This document shows, one piece after another, positions 1-4,977 of a stretch of 11,742 bases of DNA. Source of the DNA: an uncultured Lachnospiraceae bacterium (GTDB lineage: Bacteria; Bacillota; Clostridia; Lachnospirales; Lachnospiraceae); assembly GCA_902476265.1 (NCBI GenBank), contig CABSCP010000067.1:1-11742 (forward strand), written 5' to 3'. The first letter of the stretch is position 1, and each line of letters begins with the position of its first letter. Under the pieces are notes generated by a model. It made no database searches. It was given only the letters and a program-made list of their open reading frames with translations, and was not told the origin of the DNA. Made by a program: the position numbers and the translations under genes.

Positions 1-34
1 CCGGGCGGATTCCGGACTTGCACCGGTTAGAAAC

Positions 35-52
35 GTGCGCCGCCGGGCGCAC
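35..52. repeat. GC-rich inverted repeat at window edge
   Basis: GTGCGCC and GGCGCAC form a perfect 7-bp stem around a GCCG loop. Neither strand has a U-tract of terminator quality after it. The preceding 34 bases hold only a short open stretch, ending in TAG at 28-30 on the plus strand, that is too small to assign. It could be the tail of a gene or of an interspersed element outside the window. Confidence 0.4.
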
Positions 53-56
53 CAGG

Positions 57-92
57 AAAAGGGAGGGAAATATTTCTGATTTTCCCTCCCTT
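57..92 (-). terminator. intrinsic terminator of the flavoprotein-rubredoxin gene
   Basis: Read on the minus strand, AAGGGAGGGAAA and TTTCCCTCCCTT form a perfect 12-bp stem with a 10-nt loop. The stem runs into a short T-tract (TTTT, then CC). It begins 24 nt after the TAG stop of the gene at 117-758. The stem is strong but the U-tract is short, so termination efficiency is uncertain. Confidence 0.7.
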
Positions 93-116
93 AAAAACAC
101 TTCTTTTTCCCGTCCG

Positions 117-758
117 CTATTTCTGCACGAAAACGGATTTGGGCTGCCGGCACACCGGACAGGTATAAGTATCCGGTAAGTCTTCAAAAGGCGTCTCTCC
201 GTCATAGACATAACCGCACACACTGCACACCCATTTGACAGACGGCTTTGCCTCTTCTTCCTCCGGCAGATAAGTGGGCGCATTTTTGGGGCTCTTCCCC
301 TTCACCACTTTATGATAATAAGCGTAGGTCATGGCTTCCTGATCGCTGAGCTGATCCGCATCCACCACTTTTCCCAGAAAGACCGTATGGGTATCGGTTT
401 CCATTTTGTCAATCACTTCGCAGACGATGTAGGCGCAGGCATCCTTCACAACAGGCATATCCGCCCTTTTTTCATAATCTACCGCATCGAATTTATTCAC
501 CGTTGCTCCGGTCTGAAAACCGAAAGTGCCGATGATGGACGGATCGGACTCTTCGGACAAAACCGAAATTGCAAACCGCCCGCTTTGGGCGATGCAGCGA
601 TTGGTGTAATTGTCATGATTGATACTCACCGCAATGGTGGCCGGATCGGAAGTGATCTGCATGGCACTGTTTGCGGTACAGCCTGTAGGCCTTTCCCCGT
701 CCCATGTAGAAATGATGTAAACTCCGTAAGATAATTTTCTGAACGCATTTGGATTCAT
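117..758 (-). CDS. flavin reductase-like protein fused to rubredoxin
   Basis: A 213-residue cytoplasmic redox protein. Residues about 1-160 look like the flavin reductase-like FMN-binding domain: it opens with a start like NAFRKLSYGVYIIST, followed by the GCTANSAMQITSDP stretch typical of the family. After an acidic linker (about 165-172), the C-terminus is a compact rubredoxin domain. Its iron ligands are C178, C181, C200 and C203 in the pattern CSVCGYVYDG...CPVC. The architecture resembles the high-molecular-weight rubredoxins of anaerobes, which pass electrons from NAD(P)H oxidoreductases to flavodiiron oxygen or NO reductases; that role is inferred. The rubredoxin loop between the Cys pairs is shorter than in classical rubredoxin. 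The gene is monocistronic here, with its own terminator and a long leader. The Shine-Dalgarno sequence (AAAGGAAA) is modest and lies 9-11 nt before the ATG. No flavodiiron protein gene lies beside it in this window. Confidence 0.9.
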   Translation of the reverse strand: MNPNAFRKLSYGVYIISTWDGERPTGCTANSAMQITSDPATIAVSINHDNYTNRCIAQSGRFAISVLSEESDPSIIGTFGFQTGATVNKFDAVDYEKRADMPVVKDACAYIVCEVIDKMETDTHTVFLGKVVDADQLSDQEAMTYAYYHKVVKGKSPKNAPTYLPEEEEAKPSVKWVCSVCGYVYDGETPFEDLPDTYTCPVCRQPKSVFVQK

Positions 759-784
759 GTTTTTGATTTCCTTTCTTTCCCCTT

Positions 785-820
785 AAAAACGGTCAGCGTA
801 TTTATCCTTTGGCCGCTGAC
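785..820 (-). terminator. terminator-like hairpin in the leader of the rubredoxin-fusion gene
   Basis: Read on the minus strand, GTCAGCG and CGCTGAC pair perfectly (7 bp, 15-nt loop). The stem is followed by CG and then TTTTT. The hairpin lies between the mapped promoter and the start codon at 758, so it would act as an attenuator rather than as the end of a gene. It follows the P1-closed leader element at 848-946. Confidence 0.5.
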
Positions 821-847
821 GGCACACATTAATGATATAGTTTCCCA

Positions 848-946
848 TAATCAATACCTTCTTATTCTAAAAAGCACGGGCCTCTTCCCGGTCCTTCCCA
901 AAGTTTCCCATTCCGTTTGTATACTTTTTAAAATCAGTATTGATTA
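848..946 (-). ncRNA. structured 5' leader element, class unknown
   Basis: The minus-strand transcript from the promoter at 952-980 should begin near 945, right at this element. Its first bases, TAATCAATAC (946-937), pair perfectly with GTATTGATTA (857-848) to give a 10-bp closing stem. Nested inside are TAAAAAG/CTTTTTA (930-924 with 874-868) and CGGG/CCCG (890-887 with 880-877). A closing stem at the 5' end followed by a terminator-like hairpin is how many riboswitches are laid out. I do not recognise the loop sequences as any known class. It could also be a plain mRNA-stabilising structure. Confidence 0.4.
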
Positions 947-951
947 CTATT

Positions 952-980
952 ATTATATTCTTCCTTTTCCCAAAAAGCAA
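952..980 (-). promoter_or_regulatory. promoter of the rubredoxin-fusion gene
   Basis: On the minus strand the -35 is TTGCTT (980-975) and the -10 is TATAAT (957-952), with 17 bp between them. Initiation near 945 gives a leader of about 185 nt before the ATG at 758. It is divergent from the HD-gene promoter, whose -10 lies about 60 bp away. Confidence 0.65.
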
Positions 981-1013
981 TACTCTTTTCAACTTTCTTC
1001 TTTGTAAAATTTG

Positions 1014-1022
1014 TGTTATAAT
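1014..1022 (+). promoter_or_regulatory. extended -10 promoter of the HD-domain gene
   Basis: TGTTATAAT is an extended -10 element (TGn plus a perfect TATAAT at 1017-1022). The -35 position holds only a TTTCTT-like sequence, which an extended -10 can tolerate. Initiation near 1029 leaves about 40 nt before the ATG at 1068. This position rules out the in-frame start near 1011, which overlaps the -10. Confidence 0.6.
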
Positions 1023-1067
1023 GACAAAAAATATACTTTCTCATTATCTGCAAAAAAGGGGGGTTTT

Positions 1068-1742
1068 ATGAAATACACAGAGAACATCGACGCCGCGCTG
1101 GCATTTGTAAAGGAAGAGTTCGACCGCAGCAGCTATTTTCAGACGCATATCCCGGAAAAAGAATATCGTTTTAACCACAGCATACGGGTTGCCAACCTGG
1201 GACTTCGCATCGCAGCGGGCGAAGGGTTCGATCCTGAAGCGATGGTTCTCGGCTGTCTTTTACATGACATTTCTTATCGGGATCCCTTCATCAGCGAGCA
1301 GGACTTGCTGGATCACGGACGCAATTCTGCCCGGATCGCCCGGGAATTCCTTGCCGGACGCCTTTCTTCTGATAAAATAAATGAAATTTGCCTGGGAATC
1401 GCCATCCATGTGGATGGAAAAGCAGATTTTCCCGGCAACATTACGCCCTTTGCCAACAGTATCGGCGATGCGGATAACCTGGACCGCCTGGGCGCCTACC
1501 GTACCTTTGAGACACTGGAATACGTTGACTTTCGTGAAAAAAAGCTGGAAGAGCAAAAGCAATGGCTTCTTGATGCCATAGACGATCTTCGGGACTGGGA
1601 AGCCGAAGGCTTTTCCACACCCACCGCAAACCGGATCATGAACGATCTCATTGCCAAAAGGATTGATTTCTATACACAGCTCACAAAACAGCTGGACAAC
1701 AGTTCCCACCTGATCTTTCCTCCCCTATTGACAAATCATTAA
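1068..1742 (+). CDS. HD-domain phosphohydrolase-like protein
   Basis: A 224-residue protein with the metal-binding signature of HD-superfamily hydrolases: H37 (in RFNHSIRVA), H66-D67 (LLHDIS), a further His at H114 (AIHVDG) and D134 or D136 (GDADNLDR). The superfamily cleaves phosphomonoesters or phosphodiesters such as nucleotides; the substrate here cannot be told from sequence. No second catalytic or sensory domain and no signal peptide are visible. The ATG at 1068 is preferred because a GGGGGG Shine-Dalgarno lies 5 nt upstream and the promoter's -10 overlaps the longer frame. The last codons (LLTNH, then TAA) overlap the -35 of the promoter for the following riboswitch operon. No terminator separates the two units, so read-through into that leader is possible. 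Confidence 0.85.
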   Translation: MKYTENIDAALAFVKEEFDRSSYFQTHIPEKEYRFNHSIRVANLGLRIAAGEGFDPEAMVLGCLLHDISYRDPFISEQDLLDHGRNSARIAREFLAGRLSSDKINEICLGIAIHVDGKADFPGNITPFANSIGDADNLDRLGAYRTFETLEYVDFREKKLEEQKQWLLDAIDDLRDWEAEGFSTPTANRIMNDLIAKRIDFYTQLTKQLDNSSHLIFPPLLTNH

Positions 1743-1756
1743 CACTGTGCTATATT
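1728..1756 (+). promoter_or_regulatory. near-consensus sigma-A-type promoter for the riboswitch operon
   Basis: A perfect TTGACA (1728-1733), 17 bp, then TATATT (1751-1756). The -35 overlaps the last codons of the HD gene. Initiation near 1763 would begin the transcript within a few bases of the aptamer's first helix (1766), which supports both calls. Confidence 0.8.
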
Positions 1757-1765
1757 TTATTCATC

Positions 1766-1867
1766 CAATCAAAGGGAGTAGCGAACATTCTATCTTGAAT
1801 GTAATTTGAAATCGACACTTCGATGCCCAGCGCATCCGTATCAAATGAGACAGCAAGACTTTTATTG
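1766..1867 (+). ncRNA. yybP-ykoY family (manganese) riboswitch aptamer
   Basis: The ends carry the hallmark of this family: AAAGGGAGTAGC at 1771-1782 and AGCAAGACTTT at 1852-1862. They differ from the familiar AAAGGGGAGUAGC...AGCAAGACCUUU only by the loss of one matched G and C from the P1 pair. P1 is CAATCAAAG (1766-1774) with CTTTTATTG (1859-1867), with one C/T mismatch. Internal stems are ACATTC/GAATGT (1785-1802), ATTTGA/TCAAAT (1804-1809 with 1841-1846) and ATCGA/TCGAT (1811-1824). The family binds Mn2+ and usually controls exporters such as MntP or P-type ATPases, switching expression on. The 3' strand of P1 is also the 5' arm of the following terminator, so folding of the aptamer would prevent termination: an ON switch. 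The class call rests on recalled consensus, not on a covariance search. Confidence 0.8.
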
Positions 1868-1897
1868 TGACCAACGTCATAATGAAAGTCTTTTTTT
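1855..1897 (+). terminator. riboswitch expression-platform terminator
   Basis: AAGACTTTTATTGTGAC (1855-1871) pairs with GTCATAATGAAAGTCTT (1876-1892) through a CAAC loop. All 17 positions pair if two G-U wobbles are allowed. The T-run spans 1891-1897. The left arm shares CTTTTATTG with the aptamer's P1 helix, so terminator and aptamer are mutually exclusive. Confidence 0.88.
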
Positions 1898-1900
1898 GTT

Positions 1901-2100
1901 CCCTCTATGAGCTGTGCATCTGAGGAAACAATCCTGTTGACCGGGGAGCTCGCTCACCAGGCGACAGGAATGGTTCCTCAGATATACGGCGACAGCCGCA
2001 CAGCGAAAAACCGCCAGGTTTTGAGCTGTGGCACAGCGGAGTAAAAGATGGCGATGCTGCTGAGCTGTGCAGCCGATTTCACACACAAACATATTTTAGA
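1901..2100 (+). other. structured leader of unknown class between riboswitch and operon
   Basis: About 200 nt between the riboswitch terminator and the first gene, densely base-paired. ATCTGAGGAA (1918-1927) pairs with TTCCTCAGAT (1974-1983) and encloses CCTGTTG/CGACAGG (1933-1939 with 1962-1968) and an inner GAG-CTCG-CTC hairpin. CGGC-GACA-GCCG follows at 1987-1998. CACAGC/GCTGTG (1999-2004 with 2025-2030) encloses AAAACC-GCCA-GGTTTT with flanking GA/GA mismatches. GCACAGC (2031-2037) can pair with GCTGTGC (2064-2070). GAGCTGTG occurs three times (1909, 2023, 2062), so alternative pairings are possible. I recognise no RNA family. It may be a second regulatory RNA, a remnant of a rearrangement, or a small inserted element. 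Confidence 0.5.
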
Positions 2101-2117
2101 AAAAGGAGGTAAATTAA

Positions 2118-2549
2118 ATGAGCAATGAAGTGATGAGAACAGAGGTGATGGAAGCGATCCATGCCGGAGAACAGGCACTGACCAGCCTGCGCCGGGCTTC
2201 CGAACTGTTGAACAGCGCCAAAAACTGGGGCATTTATGACATGCTGGGCGGCGGCTTTTTCGGCACCATGATCAAGCACTCCAAAATGGATCTGGCGTCC
2301 GACTGCATGGAAGAAGCAAAACGTCAGCTGCAGATTTTTCAGCGGGAGCTCAAAGATGTCAGCATGTTTACCGATTTCCGTTTGGAAACGGGCAATTTTC
2401 TCACCTTTGCAGACTACTTTTTCGATGGCCTGATTGCCGATTACATGGTACAATCAAAAATTGAAGAAGCACGTTCTCAGACACAACAGGCGATTTCCCA
2501 TGTAAGCAGACTGCTGGTCGATTTGCAGCAATTGATTCACACACTTTAA
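2118..2549 (+). CDS. conserved hypothetical protein, mostly helical
   Basis: A 143-residue soluble protein, first gene of a two-gene operon. A strong AAGGAGG lies 8-9 nt before the ATG. Visible features are a central glycine-rich NWGIYDMLGGGFFGTMIKHSKM segment (about residues 36-57), in which the run from W to G is very characteristic, and flanking heptad-like, charged helices (about 1-35, 58-80 and 112-143). A short hydrophobic segment, DYFFDGLIADYMV, lies near 98-110. There is no signal peptide and no catalytic motif I can name. The style matches a conserved uncharacterised family seen in Firmicutes, but I cannot give it a function. The YccF-like gene follows after 14 bp, so the two are probably co-translated, under the riboswitch upstream. 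Confidence 0.75.
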   Translation: MSNEVMRTEVMEAIHAGEQALTSLRRASELLNSAKNWGIYDMLGGGFFGTMIKHSKMDLASDCMEEAKRQLQIFQRELKDVSMFTDFRLETGNFLTFADYFFDGLIADYMVQSKIEEARSQTQQAISHVSRLLVDLQQLIHTL

Positions 2550-2563
2550 AGGAGGTATCATTT

Positions 2564-2926
2564 ATGGGTTGTCTCGGGAATTTTTTATGGTTTATTTTTG
2601 GAGGTTTTATCAGCGGGCTGAGCTGGTGCTTTGCCGGAGTGTTATGGTGCATCACCATTGTGGGGATCCCGGTCGGCATGCAGTGTTTTAAATTCGCATC
2701 GCTCAGCTTTTTCCCTTTTGGAAAAGAAGTACGCTATGGCGGCGGCGCCGGCTCCCTGCTTCTGAATATCCTGTGGTTAGTCCTTTCAGGACTGCCGCTG
2801 GCGCTGGAATCAGCGGTTTTGGGCTGCCTCCTTTGTATCACGGTCATCGGCATCCCCTTTGGACTGCAGCAGTTTAAAATTGCCAAACTGGCATTGATGC
2901 CCTTTGGTGCGGAAATAGTGGCGTAA
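2564..2926 (+). CDS. YccF-type inner-membrane protein
   Basis: A 120-residue hydrophobic protein made of two tandem copies of the YccF domain. Copy one has ITIVGIPVGMQCFK and then FFPFGKEV (about 30-56); copy two has ITVIGIPFGLQQFK and then LMPFGAEI (about 92-118). Hydrophobic membrane segments precede each copy (about 5-30 and 63-90). The molecular role of YccF proteins is not established. AAAGGAGG lies just after the stop of the preceding gene and about 7-8 nt before this ATG, and a strong terminator closes the operon. Control by a manganese-type riboswitch, if correct, would tie it to metal or envelope homeostasis, but that is inference. Confidence 0.88.
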   Translation: MGCLGNFLWFIFGGFISGLSWCFAGVLWCITIVGIPVGMQCFKFASLSFFPFGKEVRYGGGAGSLLLNILWLVLSGLPLALESAVLGCLLCITVIGIPFGLQQFKIAKLALMPFGAEIVA

Positions 2927-2928
2927 CC

Positions 2929-2961
2929 GAAAGGAAATTTCTCCATGCAAACTTTCCTTTC
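2929..2961 (+). repeat. inverted repeat after the YccF gene
   Basis: GAAAGGAAA (2929-2937) and TTTCCTTTC (2953-2961) form a perfect 9-bp stem with a 15-nt loop, 2 nt beyond the TAA. It has no U-tract and lies just before the strong terminator, so it may protect the mRNA 3' end. Confidence 0.5.
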
Positions 2962-2971
2962 TCATACAACG

Positions 2972-3018
2972 GATCCCGGCGCAGCAAAAAAAATGCTTCG
3001 CCGGGATCTTCTTTTTTC
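2972..3018 (+). terminator. intrinsic terminator of the YccF operon
   Basis: GATCCCGGCG (2972-2981) pairs perfectly with CGCCGGGATC (2999-3008). An inner AGCA/TGCT stem is capped by an A-rich loop, and TTCTTTTTTC follows. It lies between convergent genes and has no clear U-tract on the minus strand, so it serves mainly the plus-strand operon. Confidence 0.88.
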
Positions 3019-3027
3019 GGCCAATCC

Positions 3028-3294
3028 TCATATCAGAGATTCCGCCGCCAGTTTTATCCCCATCTGAAATCCTTTGCAAAATCCATCTCTGTGCAGAATT
3101 TCATCCGCTTTCATCTCCTCTTCGCACATGTTGCGGAACTCTTCCTGTAGTTTTGGAGACAACTTTTCACAAAAATGATCCGCCTGCGCCCAAAATCTGC
3201 TGCTATGCGTCTGATAGTCATCCTTTTCAATCATTCCCATATCCTGGGGATTCAATTTTCCATAATATAATTCTAATATCGTCTCTTTTTCCAC
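3028..3294 (-). CDS. small uncharacterised protein
   Basis: An 88-residue soluble, acidic protein. The start is a GTG with AGGAG 6 nt upstream. It begins METILELYYGKLNP-like (residues 1-16: MEKETILELYYGKLNP) and ends with a FCKGFQMGIKLAAES helix. The LYYGKLNP opening and the GF-x-MG-x-KL ending remind me of small uncharacterised Lachnospiraceae proteins (I think the DUF6809 group), but that match is from memory. The middle holds a helical WAQADHFCEKL segment. No catalytic motif is visible. Its promoter carries a perfect palindromic operator, and it is divergent from a small Cro/C1-type regulator, which suggests regulated expression. Confidence 0.7.
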   Translation of the reverse strand: MEKETILELYYGKLNPQDMGMIEKDDYQTHSSRFWAQADHFCEKLSPKLQEEFRNMCEEEMKADEILHRDGFCKGFQMGIKLAAESLI

Positions 3295-3355
3295 GTTCTG
3301 CTCCTCTCACAATCTACTTCTTAACATCATTCCCAATTTCCGCAAATTTTACTAT

Positions 3356-3384
3356 ATTATACCCCATATATGGGGTATACGCAA
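3356..3384 (-). promoter_or_regulatory. promoter of the 88-residue protein gene
   Basis: On the minus strand the -35 is TTGCGT (3384-3379) and the -10 is a perfect TATAAT (3361-3356), with exactly 17 bp between. The spacer is almost wholly occupied by the palindrome, so a bound protein would block RNA polymerase. Initiation near 3349 gives a leader of about 55 nt. Confidence 0.75.
3358..3379. promoter_or_regulatory. 22-bp perfect palindromic operator
   Basis: The core ACCCCATATATGGGGT extends by TAT and ATA on its two sides to a perfect 22-bp dyad centred at 3368.5. It sits between the -35 and -10 of the minus-strand promoter, overlapping the -10. A related site lies 29 bp away. The dyad fits a homodimeric repressor. 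The nearby Cro/C1-type protein is the obvious candidate, but no direct evidence links them. Confidence 0.7.
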
Positions 3385-3390
3385 TTTAAT

Positions 3391-3404
3391 CCCCGCATAT
3401 GGGG
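3391..3404. promoter_or_regulatory. second, imperfect operator copy
   Basis: CCCCGCATATGGGG matches the inner CCCCATATATGGGG of the perfect palindrome at 12 of 14 positions. It is centred at 3397.5, 29 bp from the first (just under three helical turns), immediately upstream of the -35. Two such sites on one DNA face would suit cooperative binding. Confidence 0.6.
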
Positions 3405-3501
3405 AATTATTTTCATAATTCATACTGAGATGATTATTTTACCAGACTAACGGATAGGGCAGTTCCTAAGCCGCTATCACATTTTTTTAAGAGGAATTAT
3501 C

Positions 3502-3738
3502 ATGATAAAATTTGATAAACTTTGGGGATTGATGAAAGAGCGCAGCATCACACAATATCAACTCATTCACGAATATGGAATCAGCCGCGGCCAGCTGGAC
3601 AGAATCAAAAAGAACGGTAACATAACTATGAACACACTGGATATCCTATGTAATATCCTGGATTGCAATATTGAAGATATCTGTGAACAAATCAAAGACG
3701 GAAATAACCGCTTCAAACCCGATGACTATTCTTACTAA
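3502..3738 (+). CDS. small Cro/C1-type HTH transcriptional regulator
   Basis: A 78-residue protein that is almost entirely one helix-turn-helix domain of the Cro/C1 (XRE) type. Residues about 18-33 (TQYQLIHEYGISRGQL) give helices 2 and 3, with the recognition helix at GISRGQLDRIKK. The family-typical ITMNTLDILCNILDCNIEDI follows (about 41-60). There is no sensor domain, as in the small single-domain regulators common in Firmicutes. AGAGG lies 8-9 nt before the ATG. It is divergent from the 88-residue gene, and the palindromes at 3358-3404 lie about 100 bp upstream. Autoregulation or repression of the neighbour is plausible. I see no convincing -35/-10 for this gene. Confidence 0.85.
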   Translation: MIKFDKLWGLMKERSITQYQLIHEYGISRGQLDRIKKNGNITMNTLDILCNILDCNIEDICEQIKDGNNRFKPDDYSY

Positions 3739-3744
3739 ACGGAC

Positions 3745-3764
3745 ATGTCTGCTTCCGCAGACAT
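3745..3764 (+). repeat. hairpin after the regulator gene
   Basis: ATGTCTGC and GCAGACAT form a perfect 8-bp stem with a TTCC tetraloop, 6 nt beyond the TAA at 3736-3738. There is no U-tract, so it is a weak terminator at best. It could instead be an mRNA 3' stabiliser or a protein-binding dyad. Confidence 0.5.
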
Positions 3765-3820
3765 CACCATAGATGAAAGTCTCGGCAAGCTTTCCATTTT
3801 GTTGTCTTAAAATCATTATT

Positions 3821-3863
3821 AAAAAACTGCCGCATTTTCAGTCAAAGCTGAAAGTGCGGCAGT
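3821..3863 (-). terminator. intrinsic terminator of the butyrate operon
   Basis: On the minus strand, a 16-nt arm ACTGCCGCACTTTCAG and its partner CTGAAAATGCGGCAGT pair with one mismatch around a CTTTGA loop and run into TTTTTT. It lies about 42 nt after the etfA stop. On the plus strand the same dyad is fully paired with one G-U wobble, but its T-tract is poor. Confidence 0.92.
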
Positions 3864-3905
3864 CTTATTCTAATATAAGAAATCCACTAAGCGTGTTCTC
3901 TACTA

Positions 3906-4949
3906 CTATTTAGAAGCTTTCGCTTCTTTGATCTTTTCTGTCAGTGCAGGAACAATCTTGTTCAGGTCGCCAACAACGCCGTAGTCAGCCACATCGAAGA
4001 TAGGAGCTGTTTCGTCTTTGTTGATTGCGATGATGATGTCAGATTCTTCCATACCAGCCAGATGCTGGATTGCGCCGGAAATACCGATTGCGAAGTATAC
4101 ATGAGGGCGGACAGTCTTACCTGTCTGGCCTACCTGCAGATCCTTCGGCTTCCATCCTGCGTCTACAACCGCACGGGAGCAGCTTACGGTTCCGCCGATC
4201 GCTGCAGCCAGATCTTCCAGAAGCTTAAAGTTCTCCGGGCTGCCAACGCCGCGGCCGCCGGAAACCAGGATCTTTGCATCCATAATATCTTCCACATCGG
4301 AAACTGCTTTCACGATTTCCATGATCTCAACGTATTTATCATCCGGTGTGAAGCCGGGATTAAACTCTTCGATCACTGCCTGAGCGCCTTCCACACGGGG
4401 AGCTTTCTGCATAACGCCGGGGCGTACAGTAGCCATCTGGGGGCGGAAATCAGGACATGCGATGGTAGCGATTGTGTTGCCGCCGAATGCAGGACGGGTC
4501 ATCAGCAGCTGGTTATGCTTCTGCTCTTTGCCCGGAACAGGATTGATCGGGAAATCGCCGATATCCAGCTGTGTGCAGTCTGCGGTCAGACCTGTATGGA
4601 TTCTCGCGGATACGCGGGGACCAAGGTCACGGCCGATTGCGGTAGCGCCAACCAGCATGATTTCGGGTTTGTACTTTTTGATCACTTCTGCCAGAGCATG
4701 TGCATAAGGCTCTGTTCTGTACTCTTTCAGTTCAGGATCATCCACAACGATGATTCTGTCTGCGCCGTGCTCAGCCAGTTCTGTGCAAAGCCCTTTTACA
4801 TCGCTGCCGATCAGAACCGCTGTCACTTCTGTGCCTAAATCTTTTGCCAAATCTTTTCCTTTGCCCACCAGTTCCAGAGCGATTCCGCTTAACACGTTAT
4901 CTACCTGCTGTGCAAAGACAAATACACCTTTATATTCTTCTAAGTTCAT
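3906..4949 (-). CDS. etfA: electron transfer flavoprotein alpha subunit
   Basis: The alpha subunit of the ETF that works with Bcd, 347 residues from the ATG at 4949. The C-terminal half holds the FAD-binding ETF-alpha domain: SGGRGVGSPENF, then SRAVVDAGW, GQTGKTVRPHVYFAIGISGA, and the closing INKDETAPIFDVADYGVVGDL, all hallmark motifs. The N-terminal domain shows the GATAIGRDLGPRVSARI stretch. In clostridial Bcd-EtfAB complexes the two FADs split electrons from NADH between crotonyl-CoA and ferredoxin or flavodoxin. The frame can be extended to a GTG at 4961, but GGTGA sits 5-6 nt before the internal ATG and contains the other GTG, so MNLEEYKG is the better start. This is the last gene of the operon; a 28-bp gap follows etfB, and the terminator lies downstream. 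Confidence 0.95.
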   Translation of the reverse strand: MNLEEYKGVFVFAQQVDNVLSGIALELVGKGKDLAKDLGTEVTAVLIGSDVKGLCTELAEHGADRIIVVDDPELKEYRTEPYAHALAEVIKKYKPEIMLVGATAIGRDLGPRVSARIHTGLTADCTQLDIGDFPINPVPGKEQKHNQLLMTRPAFGGNTIATIACPDFRPQMATVRPGVMQKAPRVEGAQAVIEEFNPGFTPDDKYVEIMEIVKAVSDVEDIMDAKILVSGGRGVGSPENFKLLEDLAAAIGGTVSCSRAVVDAGWKPKDLQVGQTGKTVRPHVYFAIGISGAIQHLAGMEESDIIIAINKDETAPIFDVADYGVVGDLNKIVPALTEKIKEAKASK

Positions 4950-4977
4950 CTCATTCACCACGCTTTTCTATTATTTA

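Noticed and set aside
1011..1067. N-terminal extension of the HD protein from 1011
   Set aside because: It overlaps the -10 element at 1017-1022 and lacks a Shine-Dalgarno, while the ATG at 1068 has one.
1918..1983. Possible second known riboswitch (FMN, TPP, lysine, glycine, cobalamin, SAM, c-di-GMP, M-box)
   Set aside because: I compared the conserved loop sequences of these classes from memory and found no match, so the segment is left unassigned.
1907..2044. A 45-codon plus-strand frame, with the three GAGCTGTG copies in one reading phase
   Set aside because: No Shine-Dalgarno precedes the ATG (the upstream bases are the riboswitch terminator's T-run and CCCTCT). The protein resembles nothing I know, and the region is better explained by RNA pairing. 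The shared phase of the repeats is noted, but a stop separates the second and third copies.
3341..3420. CRISPR-like repeat at the CCCC-GGGG sites
   Set aside because: Only two non-identical copies exist, each a short dyad placed on a promoter; there is no array of spacers and no cas gene.
4062..4838. Long plus-strand frame opposite etfA
   Set aside because: It is antisense to an intact, strongly conserved gene, is rich in Cys and His as expected of a shadow frame, and has no ribosome binding site. The same holds for the long frames opposite etfB, bcd, hbd, crt and thl.
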